Part shown: positions 26,132-35,726 of the stretch, in pieces
How positions within the stretch are numbered: position 1 is the first letter of the stretch
Layout: every line of letters begins with the position of its first letter
Source: Gordonibacter sp. An230
Lineage (GTDB): Bacteria; Actinomycetota; Coriobacteriia; Coriobacteriales; Eggerthellaceae
Reading direction: 5' to 3'
Assembly (NCBI RefSeq): GCF_002159915.1
Contig: NZ_NFJP01000001.1
Coordinates: 268,632-332,631, forward strand
Length of the DNA: 64,000 bases
The notes under the pieces: generated by a model
Database searches by the model: none
Seen by the model: only the letters and a program-made list of their open reading frames with translations
Told to the model about the DNA's origin: nothing
Position numbers and translations under genes: made by a program

Positions 26132-28393
26132 TCAGATGGTCCGTGCGGCGGCGTTGGCGGTGCAGATGGCCTCGCCGATGTTGAAGGGGTTCGCGCAGTC
26201 CCCCACGGGATAGACGTCCATGGAGAGCTCTTGCGCGAGGTCGGTGTTGGGCAGCCCGTCCAGCGCTTCGATGAGCGTGCCGCAGGCCAGTTCCGTTTCC
26301 GCGCCGGTGTCCGTCTTGATGGTCACGCTGCCATCGTTCACGCTCACCACCTCGGCTTGGGGCCAGAAGCGCGTGCCGAGCGCCTTGATGAGGGGTTGCG
26401 TGTAGGTTTTGATCCAGTACGAGTGGCCCGCGCCGATGGCGCTTGCGGGGCTGGGCGTGACCACTTGAACGTGCTTGCCCTGCGCCATGAGGTACATCAC
26501 GGTGTCGATGGCCTGGGCGTTCGATCCGACCACCACCACGTCGTCGGCCACGTCGGCGGTCAGGAAGTCGTCGATGGAGACGACGTTCGTGCCGCCGCTG
26601 CCGGAAAGCCCCAGCGTGTCGCGCACCGCTCCCACGGCCAAGACCACCGCATCGGGCGCTTGCTCGTTGATGAAGCTCGCGTCCACCTCCTGGTCGGTGA
26701 CCACGTTCACGCCGACGACTTCCAGCTGTTTGGCCAGGTAAGTCTTGAGCGGGATCAGGTTCTCATGCGGGCCTTTCACGTTGCTCGCGAACTCCAAGAG
26801 CCCGCCGAGCGCGCCTTTTCGCTCGTACAGCGTCACGTTGTGGCCGCGTTCGGCTGCCACGCGCGCGGCCTCCATGCCGGCAGGGCCGCCTCCCACCACC
26901 ATCACGTTCTTCGCGTTGGCGGCCGGTTCCGGCTCGTAGAGCCCGGGTAGCTGGCCGGATACGATGCGGAAGGGGTGCGCTGCGTTCGTGCGGCAGCTGA
27001 ACACTTGGTTGCCCTCCAAGTCGGCATCCCAGTGGCAGTGCATGCAGCGCGTGCAGGGGCGAATCTCGTCCAGGCGTCCTTCCTTGAGCTTGGCCAGGTA
27101 CTCGGGCTCAACGCTCAAGGGGCGGTTCATCAGGATGAAATCGATCTCGCCGTCGGCGATGAGGCGCTCGAAGAACTCGGGGTCGCGCGCGGGGTCCATG
27201 TAGGTGACGGCGCCGACGGGGATGGAGACGGCCTTCTTTATCTCGGCGGCCACCTTCGTCATGACCCCGAGGCCCGATTGATCGGCTTTGAGCATGCCTT
27301 GCCAATGGCGCTGGAAGTCGAACTGGGTTCCGTAGCCCGTGGTGCCCTCGATGCCGTAGCCTGCGAAATACAGATCTCCTGCGAATTCGGCAACGTGCAT
27401 GCCGCAGGGCCCGATGCGGATGTGCAGCGAGTCGGCGCCCGCCTCCTCGATGAGCTTGCACATCTCCTTGTTCTCCTCCACGGTGGTGAACAAGGCGTTG
27501 TCTCCGACGTTCTTGTCGTTTTCCTCCACGCCGTTGATGAGCACCTGCACGGGGAAGTCGTCCCCGCATGTCTCTTTGATGCCGCGTACGATCTCGCAGA
27601 CGAAGCGCGTGCGGTTCTCGAACGATTGCGGGCCGTATTCGTCGTCGCGCTTGTTGCGGTTGCGCGACATGAACGTCTGGCCGATGTTCTCGCCGGCTGC
27701 GTTGATCTCCACGCAGTCGAAGCCGCATGCCTTGAGCGTGGATGCTACTTTCACGGTGTCGGCGATGAGATCTTGGATCTCCTGGGCGGTCATGTCCATG
27801 CAATCCGAGGATTGGAACAGCGCGTTCGGGTCGGGTTCGAATCCGCTGAACATGAGCCCCATGGTGGCCAGCTGATAGCCTGCGAGACTGCCGTTGTCCT
27901 TTATGGCCGAAGCGAACGTGCGCAGTTCGTCCTCGGTCCATTCCGCGAACTTGCCCACGTCCGGGACGGCTTTGAAGTGGTCGTACAGCTCGGCGAAGTC
28001 GTCGCAGTACACGATGCTCGCGCCTCCTTTGGCGAGGGACGCGTAGTGTTGCAGGTGCAGATCGCCCGTGATGCCGCGCGATGTGACGCCGATGAAGCCC
28101 GCAGCCGACTTCACCACGCGGTTGGGCAGCGTGAGGGCGCCCATCTTCCATTCGGTGAACAGCGACGGGCACGTCCCGCTCGCAGGCGAGGACGGGGCGT
28201 TTTGCGGATTGAGCTTCGCCGCATGGGCGCGCACGTCCGTTGCCGCGTCGGCGGTGCCGGATGCGACGCCTTCCTGCTCTCCGGGCGCGGACGAAGCCTG
28301 TTTCGGGGCGCAACCCATGATGCCGAGCGAAGCGATGGCTCCTGCGGTGAGGGCCGATCCGGTCAGGAACGATCGTCTGGACAGGGTTCCCAT
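26132..28393 (-). CDS. Tat-exported Old-Yellow-Enzyme-type flavin/FeS reductase
   Basis: A 753-residue enzyme of the 2,4-dienoyl-CoA reductase / 2-enoate reductase class: an N-terminal FMN barrel (TLPNRVVKSAAGF, the DCVEINAAGENIGQTFMS region), a 4Fe-4S motif CTRCMHCHWDADLEG...C, and C-terminal FAD/NAD-binding folds (VMVVGGGPAGMEAARVAAERG). Unlike cytoplasmic relatives it has a twin-arginine signal (SRRSFLTG at 5-12) and a lipobox-like IMGC (Cys28), so it should be folded inside and exported as a lipoprotein. It probably reduces an enoate-like C=C bond of an external electron acceptor. The start is set at MGTLSRRSF after GAGGAG. The LuxR membrane regulator lies 115 bases upstream on the same strand. 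Confidence 0.88.
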   Translation of the reverse strand: MGTLSRRSFLTGSALTAGAIASLGIMGCAPKQASSAPGEQEGVASGTADAATDVRAHAAKLNPQNAPSSPASGTCPSLFTEWKMGALTLPNRVVKSAAGFIGVTSRGITGDLHLQHYASLAKGGASIVYCDDFAELYDHFKAVPDVGKFAEWTEDELRTFASAIKDNGSLAGYQLATMGLMFSGFEPDPNALFQSSDCMDMTAQEIQDLIADTVKVASTLKACGFDCVEINAAGENIGQTFMSRNRNKRDDEYGPQSFENRTRFVCEIVRGIKETCGDDFPVQVLINGVEENDKNVGDNALFTTVEENKEMCKLIEEAGADSLHIRIGPCGMHVAEFAGDLYFAGYGIEGTTGYGTQFDFQRHWQGMLKADQSGLGVMTKVAAEIKKAVSIPVGAVTYMDPARDPEFFERLIADGEIDFILMNRPLSVEPEYLAKLKEGRLDEIRPCTRCMHCHWDADLEGNQVFSCRTNAAHPFRIVSGQLPGLYEPEPAANAKNVMVVGGGPAGMEAARVAAERGHNVTLYERKGALGGLLEFASNVKGPHENLIPLKTYLAKQLEVVGVNVVTDQEVDASFINEQAPDAVVLAVGAVRDTLGLSGSGGTNVVSIDDFLTADVADDVVVVGSNAQAIDTVMYLMAQGKHVQVVTPSPASAIGAGHSYWIKTYTQPLIKALGTRFWPQAEVVSVNDGSVTIKTDTGAETELACGTLIEALDGLPNTDLAQELSMDVYPVGDCANPFNIGEAICTANAAARTI

Positions 28394-28416
28394 GATGTTC
28401 TCCTCTCCTTGTCGGT

Positions 28417-28495
28417 GCCGCCCCGCTTCCTCGTATGCGGGGCGGCGTACACGATAGGTGAGGATGAAGCGCCTCCCGTGTCTCAAAATAGGTGA
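28417..28495 (-). promoter_or_regulatory. Leader of the reductase gene with hairpin and repeated octamer
   Basis: A perfect 10-bp hairpin (28417-28426 with 28437-28446) lies about 24 bases before the reductase start. Upstream the octamer ATAGGTGA (plus-strand reading) occurs at 28454-28461 and 28488-28495, 34 bases apart. These are candidates for binding of the neighbouring LuxR regulator and for control of the leader RNA. Confidence 0.4.
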
Positions 28496-28508
28496 TTCGT
28501 ATGGAGGG

Positions 28509-29996
28509 CTAGGTGATTTCGCCGTTCTCGCCGATGCGCTCGCAATAGCTGATGAGGTCTTGGCGGGCGTGGATGCCCGTTGCCCGATAGATTCGCTTAA
28601 CGTGGGAGCGGACGGTGTTTTGGCTGATGAAAAGCTCTTCGGCGATGGCAGGAACGTTCTTTCCGCGCAGCAGCATCCCTACGACCTGCGCTTCGCGGTC
28701 GCTCAGTCCGTGTCGGACTTGAAGGGCGCGGACGCATACGGACGGATCGACGGGGGATGTGGTGGAGGGCTCGAGGCCTCTATTCTGCGCGTCGGGGTGG
28801 GATGCCGCCGCAGAGAGGTCGACACGGTCGTCTCTGGCCTCCTGCTTGCGCTTGCGGGTGTGCATGAAGGCCATGCTCAGGACGTAGATGCAGAAGAACA
28901 CGCCGAACACCAACAGCAGCTCCGCCGAATTCGACGAGCGGAGCACCATCGGCATGACGTACTCGAGGGCGACGCAGATGGTCATGAGCACGAAGTATCC
29001 TAAGGAGTAGAACAGCTCGAACGTCAGGCGGTTCTGTCGCGCGAGGGATGCAGCGTCCACGCAGAACAGCACTGACACCACCACGAAATGCAGGCACGAT
29101 CCCGCAAGGAGCACGCCCAGGGAGTAGGGGTGGCCTGCGAACGGAACGGGGAACAAGGCCAAGATGAGCACAGGAGTTGCGAATTTGAAGAGCTGGACGG
29201 AGTGCTGATGGCCCTTTGCGCGGCCGAGCACGAGAAGAACGACGCCGGCGGCTATCGTCTGGGCTACGCACACGACACCAAGCTGGGTGGCTGGGTCGAG
29301 CGTGTTCATGAGGCCCATGTAGTTCATCGTTGGAGCGACCGTCTGCAACGCGATGACGCAGAAGAGGACCTCTGCGAACTGTTTGAGAGCAAGGATGTAC
29401 TCGCTTTTCAGGCGGTATGCCGGAATCGGGTGCAGGGGAGAGCGGCTGTCGGCGCCAAGGGCAAAAAGGACGATGCTGCACGCGGTCGACGTCAGCAGCG
29501 CGACGGCCAGGAAGATGTGGAGCAGGTCGCGGGGCGTTGAGGCATACCACGCGTTGGCGAGCGCGGAGCATGCCAGCACGAGGGGGAAGGCGATTCGGGC
29601 TTTCGAGGGGATCATGGAGATGCGCGTCATCCAGAACACCTGCAGGCAGGCATACGTCCATCCGGTGCACAGTCCGGCGAGGCACAGCGCGAAGAGGTTG
29701 TCGGTCCAAAACCCTCCCAGCAGCAATACGGCAGCGCAGATCGCGGTTCCGCATGTTGTGCGCACATGGAAGCGCCCGTTCGCACCCGTTGCCGCAGAGA
29801 TTGCCGCGCGTGCGAGGATTCCGAGGAGCATGCCGACGGTTGCGAAGAGCACATACCAGTCCGAGAGCGTTTGGGCATCGGGGCCGAACAGAGAGCCGCC
29901 CGTCAGCACGGTGCTGCCGTTCCAGACTCCTATTCCGTATAAGCTGAGGTTCGTTCCGCCCCCCAGCGCTATGAGCAAGAGCTCTCTTGCCGGCAT
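28509..29996 (-). CDS. LuxR-type regulator with a multi-helix membrane domain
   Basis: A 495-residue protein with about twelve hydrophobic helices in the first ~375 residues, a hydrophilic linker, and a C-terminal LuxR helix-turn-helix (LSDREAQVVGMLLRGKNVPAIAEELFISQNTVRSHVKRIYRATGI). This architecture is widespread in Eggerthella next to reductase genes, where such regulators have been linked to induction by the reductase substrate. Here it precedes the exported Old-Yellow-Enzyme-type gene on the same strand, so it likely senses that enzyme's substrate in or through the membrane and activates it (inference). The start follows GAGGGGGCG. Confidence 0.88.
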   Translation of the reverse strand: MPARELLLIALGGGTNLSLYGIGVWNGSTVLTGGSLFGPDAQTLSDWYVLFATVGMLLGILARAAISAATGANGRFHVRTTCGTAICAAVLLLGGFWTDNLFALCLAGLCTGWTYACLQVFWMTRISMIPSKARIAFPLVLACSALANAWYASTPRDLLHIFLAVALLTSTACSIVLFALGADSRSPLHPIPAYRLKSEYILALKQFAEVLFCVIALQTVAPTMNYMGLMNTLDPATQLGVVCVAQTIAAGVVLLVLGRAKGHQHSVQLFKFATPVLILALFPVPFAGHPYSLGVLLAGSCLHFVVVSVLFCVDAASLARQNRLTFELFYSLGYFVLMTICVALEYVMPMVLRSSNSAELLLVFGVFFCIYVLSMAFMHTRKRKQEARDDRVDLSAAASHPDAQNRGLEPSTTSPVDPSVCVRALQVRHGLSDREAQVVGMLLRGKNVPAIAEELFISQNTVRSHVKRIYRATGIHARQDLISYCERIGENGEIT

Positions 29997-30247
29997 CGTC
30001 GCCCCCTCGTCCCGTTGAGCTCATTATAACGAAGGGGGGCGAACTTGGATCTTTTACTGGTCATGCGGGCGCCGCTTGTCGGGGTTGGTCGGGCGCAAAG
30101 CCCCGGATATTGCCCGGTAGCCATCGGGTGGTGCCGTAATGACAAAAACAAGCCCATTAACATAGCATGCATGTTCGGCGCGCATTCGCTGTCGGCAGGT
30201 CTTGGAAGGAGCGCAGGGAGGAGCTGCGCGGGGTGCGAGGCCTCATC

Positions 30248-31906
30248 CTATGCTGTGGGCGTCCAGACGCGTACGAGGCAGCATTTCCGCGGGTCGGCGT
30301 CAACGGGCTTGTCGTCGATGTTGGAGAACGTCACCACAGTGTCGCGGATGCCGGTGGAGGCGAGGTACTCCCCATAGGTGTCCGCGCCGCTTTCCACATC
30401 GAATGCGAACCATTCGCGGGCATCAAGGTCGACGCCGCACACGGCTGAGGTGGACTTCACCATGAAGAACGGCCCGCACCATGCCGGCGCCGCCGAGGGC
30501 GAGCGATCGAAGCGCACCCAAGGTGCGCCGCTGTAGGCGCCGTCGGCCACGGTGATGGCGGGCAGGTACGTGCCGAGATCCGAGATCCCGTCGCCGTATT
30601 GGTAGGCGCCATCGAACGCGAACGAGAATCCCGTCGTGCCGTAGCCCGCTTCAAGCGGTTTCATGGACGAGGGCAGCACGAGGGTGTCGAGCGTCTCGCC
30701 CGAGGTCGCGTCAAGATGGGTGAGCTGGTAGTGGATGGAGTTGGTGTCGGTGCGCGGCGTGATGACGAGAGAGTCCTTCAGGCCGTAAGGGGCCGATGCC
30801 ATGCGTCCGTGAGATGTCCATGCCACTTCGACGTCCGTCGCGCCCATGGTGGCGCGTTTGAGCAGAGAGTCCTCGGCTTGCTTTGCCCCATCGGCTTTCG
30901 GAAGAACCTGCCAGAACGCTCGGTTGCCGACTGCGGCGATGGCGGGGGTCTCCCAGTCGGAGTTTCCCTCGTCGACGAGAGAAGGCGTGCCGAGGCTCGA
31001 TCCGTCTGTTCGGGCGGTGTAAATGCGCCATACGCCATCGAGGATGTCGGCTTCGGTCCAAACGAGGCCCGAGGAGGTGGCGCGCACGTCATAGACCTCG
31101 AAACCCTCGTCCATTCCCACGGCTTGCTCGAGCACGATGACATAGCTGCCCGACGAGATCGAGAGCAGCGCGACCTGCGTGAGCGGCTTCCCGGTTTCCC
31201 CTGGCAGAAGGCATGCGGCGATCTCGTCGTCATTTGCCCACACGAGCGAGCCGTACGGCAGCTCGCAGGTGCTGGTCAGCTGCATACGCTCCGCGAAGTC
31301 CACCTCCGCGAAGGCGTCGGAAGCGATCACGGCGGTCACGGCGTCTTCGGGCACTTCGAGCACGGCGATGTCGTCGTCCGGCTCGCTTTCCAGCTGCTGC
31401 ATGAGCACCGTGCCGCCCGCGCTCGCCGCCGCCAGCGCGCCGATCCCGAGCGCGCCGTACAGGAAGTGGCGCCGTGTGAGGAGCACCTCGCCGCCGCTTG
31501 GGGTGGGAACGCGCACGCCGTTTGCGGACGATGTTTCGCGCGCCGGGCCTTTCGAGGGCGTGCGCATCGAGGGGCGCGAGGACGAGGAGGAGGGCCGGAG
31601 GGTGGGCCGTGCTGCAGAGGAGAAGCGGCCGGCTCCGGAGGCTCGCCGATGCGGTTTGCCAACACCGCTTCCAGATCCCAAGCCCGCTACGTTGCCCACG
31701 CTGGGCGTGCCGCGCCGCCCGCTGTCGGGGTGGGCGGCGCCGCCCAGTCCGGCCACGTTGCCCACGTGTCCGCCTAGACCGCGCGAGCCTTCGCCGCCCG
31801 CGTAGAACGTCCCCTTCTCGTTGGAAGCGTTTCGCCTGTTTGCACGGCGTTTGGACGAGCCGCTTGGACGCGCGTGATTGGCATGTGTCGATCTGCGGGT
31901 TACCAT
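30248..31906 (-). CDS. Exported or membrane-anchored beta-propeller-like protein
   Basis: A 552-residue protein. The first ~140 residues are basic, Ser/Gly/Arg-rich and contain VGNVAGLG twice. A hydrophobic segment preceded by TRRHFLYGALGIGALAAASAG (twin-arginine-like) follows, then ~390 residues of repeated strands with YVIVLEQ, GLVWTEADILDGVWRIYTA and AFWQVLPK, resembling TolB/WD-type propeller blades. I cannot name a function. The start at MVTRRS is chosen over one 24 residues upstream because the latter crosses the divergent promoter region. It is transcribed divergently from the response regulator. Confidence 0.65.
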   Translation of the reverse strand: MVTRRSTHANHARPSGSSKRRANRRNASNEKGTFYAGGEGSRGLGGHVGNVAGLGGAAHPDSGRRGTPSVGNVAGLGSGSGVGKPHRRASGAGRFSSAARPTLRPSSSSSRPSMRTPSKGPARETSSANGVRVPTPSGGEVLLTRRHFLYGALGIGALAAASAGGTVLMQQLESEPDDDIAVLEVPEDAVTAVIASDAFAEVDFAERMQLTSTCELPYGSLVWANDDEIAACLLPGETGKPLTQVALLSISSGSYVIVLEQAVGMDEGFEVYDVRATSSGLVWTEADILDGVWRIYTARTDGSSLGTPSLVDEGNSDWETPAIAAVGNRAFWQVLPKADGAKQAEDSLLKRATMGATDVEVAWTSHGRMASAPYGLKDSLVITPRTDTNSIHYQLTHLDATSGETLDTLVLPSSMKPLEAGYGTTGFSFAFDGAYQYGDGISDLGTYLPAITVADGAYSGAPWVRFDRSPSAAPAWCGPFFMVKSTSAVCGVDLDAREWFAFDVESGADTYGEYLASTGIRDTVVTFSNIDDKPVDADPRKCCLVRVWTPTA

Positions 31907-32056
31907 GGTGTTTATTGTGTCATTTCCCGCACAGGTTACAGCTGCGTCCAGGGGAATTGCTACAATAACTGCAAACACGATCAGCGGGTTCGGGGCTGGT
32001 CCGCGCAGCGTGGTTTGTTCCGCTGCCGAGACGACGACAAGCTTGAGGAGTGATCC
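31907..32056 (+). promoter_or_regulatory. Divergent promoter region of propeller gene and two-component system
   Basis: An AT-richer 150-base spacer. TTACAG (31936-31941) and TACAAT (31961-31966) are 19 bases apart and are the best promoter-like pair for the response regulator; this is a weak call. Confidence 0.35.
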
Positions 32057-32767
32057 ATGAGCAACGAAACGCGACGCATTCTTCTGGTTGAGGACGAAAA
32101 GGCCATTCGCGATGCCGTGACGGCGTATCTCGAACGCGAGAACTACTGGGTGACGGCGGTCGGCGACGGGCAGGAGGCCCTCGAGGAGTTTTCAAAGCAC
32201 CATTTCGATCTGGTCATCCTCGACCTTATGCTGCCCCGCGTGCCAGGTGAGCGCGTCTGCCGCGCCATCCGCGACAATTCCGACGTTCCCATAATCATGC
32301 TCACTGCAAAGGGCGAGGTGGAAGATCGTATCATCGGCTTGGAGCTTGGCGCCGACGACTACCTGGTGAAGCCGTTCAGCCCTCGCGAGCTGGTGGCCCG
32401 CTCCCGCGCGCTTTTGCGTCGCGTCCACGCAGACAGCGAGCCGCAACGCGAGGTGTTGGAGTTCGGCGAGCTCACCATCGACGTGTCGGGCCACAAGGTG
32501 CTTGTCAACGGCGAGGAGATCGACCTCACCGCCAGCGAGTTCAAGCTGCTCACCACGCTGTCTCGCTATCCGGGACGCGTGTACTCGCGCATGGAGCTGG
32601 TGGAAAAGGTGCTCGGCTACGATTTCGAGGGCTACGAGCGCACCATCGATTCGCACGTGAAGAACCTGCGCGCAAAGATCGGCGACAATCCGCGCAACCC
32701 GAAGTGGCTGCACACGGTGCACGGCGTGGGCTACCGTTTCGAGGATCCCACCAAAGCCGCGCAGTAG
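32057..32767 (+). CDS. OmpR/PhoB-type response regulator
   Basis: A 236-residue two-component regulator: receiver domain with VEDE acidic pocket, phospho-acceptor Asp56 in LVILDLMLP, the threonine of MLTAKG and lysine of LVKPFSP. A winged-helix DNA-binding domain follows (LTASEFKLLTTLSRYPGRVYSR, RTIDSHVKNLRAKIGD, HTVHGVGYRF). The histidine kinase follows after 30 bases in the same operon. Targets are unknown. Confidence 0.95.
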   Translation: MSNETRRILLVEDEKAIRDAVTAYLERENYWVTAVGDGQEALEEFSKHHFDLVILDLMLPRVPGERVCRAIRDNSDVPIIMLTAKGEVEDRIIGLELGADDYLVKPFSPRELVARSRALLRRVHADSEPQREVLEFGELTIDVSGHKVLVNGEEIDLTASEFKLLTTLSRYPGRVYSRMELVEKVLGYDFEGYERTIDSHVKNLRAKIGDNPRNPKWLHTVHGVGYRFEDPTKAAQ

Positions 32768-32797
32768 TTCGACGTGCGGCAGGGGGGCGAACAGCGT

Positions 32798-34468
32798 ATG
32801 ACCGTCTCCGGGTGTCCGTCCGATACGGCGGATGCCCCGGGAGCGGCCGAGCGCGCTACGGCCGAGTCCGAGAACGGCGCGGCTAGTTCTGTCGCTCGCG
32901 TTTCCGAAAGCGAGGGGCACAGGAAGCGCCGCCGCAAGCGCTTCGGCTGGGAGAATTTCACATACACGACGCGCGTGACGGCAGCGTTCGCGTTCGTGGC
33001 CATCATGACGGCCCTCGTGGCCATCGGGGTGCTCTCATTCGTATGGGAGCAGCATTTCCAAACCTACACCGAATCGAACATGGAGTCGCTTGCCGAGTCG
33101 ACGGCCCAGCGCATTGCGGCCGTGTACGCCGGAACGGAAGAAAAGCCCGGCACCGGCACGCTGCGCAGCGAGGAGGTTTTTCGCATCGGCCAGTACGCCG
33201 CTGGGTTGAGCGCAGGCGTTGCTGTGGACATCGTCGACAACCGCACTGGCGACCCTGCGGGTACGGTTGTGTGGTCCTCTTCTGAGATCAGCATCGATGA
33301 CGGTATGGACGGTATGGGCGACATGGGCTCCGGGTCGCGTACGCTCACGCCTCCGGCCGCCGACAGCAATCGCTTCGCTTCGGCTGCCATCAAAGTGGAC
33401 GGTGTGGCCGTTGGCTCGGTGCGCGTGTGGGTGTACGGCTCCGAGACGCTGACCACGCAAACCGACGAGGCGTTCCTCGATAACTCGTACCAGGCCATGG
33501 CCTTCGCCACGGTGCTGGCCATCGTGCTGGCCTCATGCATAGGCTTTCTGTTCGCGCGGGCGTTGGTGAGCCCCATCAACCGCATGACCAAAACGGCGAA
33601 AGCCATCAAAGAGGGCGACCTGTCGGCGCGCACCGAGCTGCATGGCGAGGACGAGATCGCGCGCCTCGGCGAGACGTTCGACGCCATGGCCGATTCCATC
33701 GAGCGTGATCGCAAGCTCGAACGGCGCCTCACCACCGATGTGGCGCACGAGCTGCGCACTCCGCTCATGGCCATCCAGTCCACGGTGGAGGCGATGGTGG
33801 ACGGCGTGTTCGAAGCCGACGAGGAGCGCTTGGAGACGGTGAACTCCGAGGTGCAGCGCCTGAGTCGCCTCGTGGACGCCATCTTGAAGCTCTCGCGGCT
33901 CGAGAACCGCTCCACCCCCATGAAAACCGAGGTGGTGGACGTGGGCGAGCTTATCGAGGGCATCGTGGCCACGCACGAGGCCTTTGTGGCCGATTCGGGC
34001 CTCACCCTGTCCTACGAGCGAGAGCGCGGCGTGCGCGTGCTCGGCGACGCCGACATGATACGCCAAGCCACGGCCAATCTCATCTCGAACGCCGTGCGCT
34101 ATACGCCTGAGGGGGGCCATATCGCCGTGCGGGTGAAAGCCGGCGACATCATGGCGTCCATCGCGGTGCAGGACACGGGCATCGGCCTGTCTCCCGACGA
34201 GGCGAAGATGGTGTTCTCGCGCTTCTGGCGCGCCGATGCCGGGCGCACGCGCGAGAGCGGCGGTTTGGGAATCGGTTTGTCGGTGGTGAAGGAGATCGTC
34301 GACCGCCATGACGGCTGGGTGCAGGTGGAGGGTCGCCAAGGGGAGGGCGCCACCTTCACTATCCACATCCCACTGTACTGGGAGGAGGACCAGCAGAAGG
34401 GCCAGAAGCAGCAACGGCAGCAAAAGCAGCAGAAATCGCGCGGGAAGTCGCGCAGAGACCAGAAATAG
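32798..34468 (+). CDS. Sensor histidine kinase
   Basis: A 556-residue kinase partner of the preceding regulator. A first membrane helix (about residues 50-80) and a second (about 235-260) flank an extracytoplasmic sensor region with an acidic, Met/Gly-rich loop (DDGMDGMGDMGSGS). Then come HAMP, the phospho-acceptor box DVAHELRTPLMAIQ, and the ATPase domain with N-box NLISNAVRYTPEGG, DTGIGLSPDE and GGLGIGLSVVKEIV. The C-terminus is a Gln/Lys-rich tail. The ATG at 32798 follows GGGGGGCGA; a GTG at 32774 is an alternative. Confidence 0.94.
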   Translation: MTVSGCPSDTADAPGAAERATAESENGAASSVARVSESEGHRKRRRKRFGWENFTYTTRVTAAFAFVAIMTALVAIGVLSFVWEQHFQTYTESNMESLAESTAQRIAAVYAGTEEKPGTGTLRSEEVFRIGQYAAGLSAGVAVDIVDNRTGDPAGTVVWSSSEISIDDGMDGMGDMGSGSRTLTPPAADSNRFASAAIKVDGVAVGSVRVWVYGSETLTTQTDEAFLDNSYQAMAFATVLAIVLASCIGFLFARALVSPINRMTKTAKAIKEGDLSARTELHGEDEIARLGETFDAMADSIERDRKLERRLTTDVAHELRTPLMAIQSTVEAMVDGVFEADEERLETVNSEVQRLSRLVDAILKLSRLENRSTPMKTEVVDVGELIEGIVATHEAFVADSGLTLSYERERGVRVLGDADMIRQATANLISNAVRYTPEGGHIAVRVKAGDIMASIAVQDTGIGLSPDEAKMVFSRFWRADAGRTRESGGLGIGLSVVKEIVDRHDGWVQVEGRQGEGATFTIHIPLYWEEDQQKGQKQQRQQKQQKSRGKSRRDQK

Positions 34469-34551
34469 ACGATAATGGTACGCGTCGGCAAAGAGGAGGC
34501 GCGTCGACCGCCGCGCCGGGGCGCGACGCCGAGAGCGACGAAAGGACGAGC

Positions 34552-35430
34552 ATGACCGGAATGGACATCAAGCCCGATGCGCAAGGCAAAGTGCGCGATC
34601 TGTACGATTTGGGGGACAAGCTGCTGCTCGTGGCAACGGACCGCATTTCGGCGTTCGACTATGTCTTGGAAGACGAGATCCCGCACAAAGGCGCGGTGCT
34701 CACGCAGCTGTCCTGCTTCTGGTTCGAGCTTCTGGACGGTGTAGTGGAGAACCATCTGATCAGCGCCGACGTGGCCGATCTGCCCGAGCGGTTCAAGCCT
34801 TACGCCGACTACCTGCGCGGCCGTTTCATGCTGGTGAAGAAGGCCGACATGTTCCCCGCCGAGTGCATCGTGCGCGGCTATTTGGCCGGCACCGGCCTCA
34901 AGGAGTACCAGAAGCAGGGCACGGTGTGCGGCATTCAGCTGCCCGCGGGCCTTGTGAACTCCTCGAAGCTGCCCGAGCCCATCTTCACTCCGTCCACGAA
35001 GGCCGAGGTCGGCGGTCACGACGAGAACATCAGCTTCGAGCGTCTGTGCGAGGTGGTGGGCGCGGACGAGGCCGCGCAGCTGCGCGATCTGGCGCTTGCG
35101 GTGTACACGAAGGCGCGCGACCATGCGGCTGATCGCGGTGTGATCATCGCTGACACGAAGTTCGAATTCGGGAGCTTGGGGGGCAAGATCATCCTTGCCG
35201 ACGAGGTTCTCACGCCTGATTCGTCGCGTTTCTGGCCTGGCGATGAGTACGAGGCGGGCAAGGATCAGCCCAGCTTCGACAAGCAGTTCGTACGCGACTG
35301 GCTTTCCGCCAACTGGGACAAACAGGGCACCCCGCCGCGTTTGCCGCAGGACATCATCGAGCGCACGAGCCAGAAGTACATCCAGGCTTACGAGCTGATC
35401 ACCGGCAGGGAGTTTGTTCCATTCGCCTGA
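34552..35430 (+). CDS. purC: Phosphoribosylaminoimidazole-succinocarboxamide synthase
   Basis: PurC joins aspartate to CAIR using ATP in purine synthesis. The 292-residue product shows GKVRDLYDLGDKLLLVATDRISAFDYVL, RFMLVKKADMFPAECIVRGYLAGTG, SSKLPEPIFTPSTKAE and IIADTKFEFG, all standard for the long PurC type. The start follows GAAAGGACGAGC. It lies upstream of purL with one membrane protein gene between. Confidence 0.97.
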   Translation: MTGMDIKPDAQGKVRDLYDLGDKLLLVATDRISAFDYVLEDEIPHKGAVLTQLSCFWFELLDGVVENHLISADVADLPERFKPYADYLRGRFMLVKKADMFPAECIVRGYLAGTGLKEYQKQGTVCGIQLPAGLVNSSKLPEPIFTPSTKAEVGGHDENISFERLCEVVGADEAAQLRDLALAVYTKARDHAADRGVIIADTKFEFGSLGGKIILADEVLTPDSSRFWPGDEYEAGKDQPSFDKQFVRDWLSANWDKQGTPPRLPQDIIERTSQKYIQAYELITGREFVPFA

Positions 35431-35486
35431 CGGCGAACGGAGCACCTCGACGCTGCGCCTTGCGCCGTCTGCCTGACGGCAGCCGG

Positions 35487-35510
35487 AACGCCTCGACGCT
35501 GCGAGGCGTT
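35487..35510 (+). terminator. 9-bp hairpin after purC
   Basis: AACGCCTCG pairs with CGAGGCGTT around ACGCTG, 57 bases after the purC stop. There is no T-run. The rest of 35431-35726 holds no gene but repeats words of the type CCTCGACGCTGCG. Confidence 0.4.
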
Positions 35511-35726
35511 GAGGCGTCCTGGCTTGCCGCTCCAAGCCCTCCTCGCGGCCAAAAAGGCCGCTTCGTTGGGCTTTCACGGCAATTCGGGCACCTCAACGCC
35601 TCTCGCTGACGTCGGCGGACCTGCGAGGTTTTTCTGTTCGGCCTGCGGGTTGCTTTCGGGCTGAGAGTTCGCCTTCGGCTTGCAAGTTTTTGAGTATTGG
35701 ACCTACGAGTTTTTTGAGGGAGCACC

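Noticed and set aside
31170..31180. TGTTTCGCG words at several places (for example near 11168 and 31540) as further parS sites
   Set aside because: Only half of the palindrome is present; the second half does not match.
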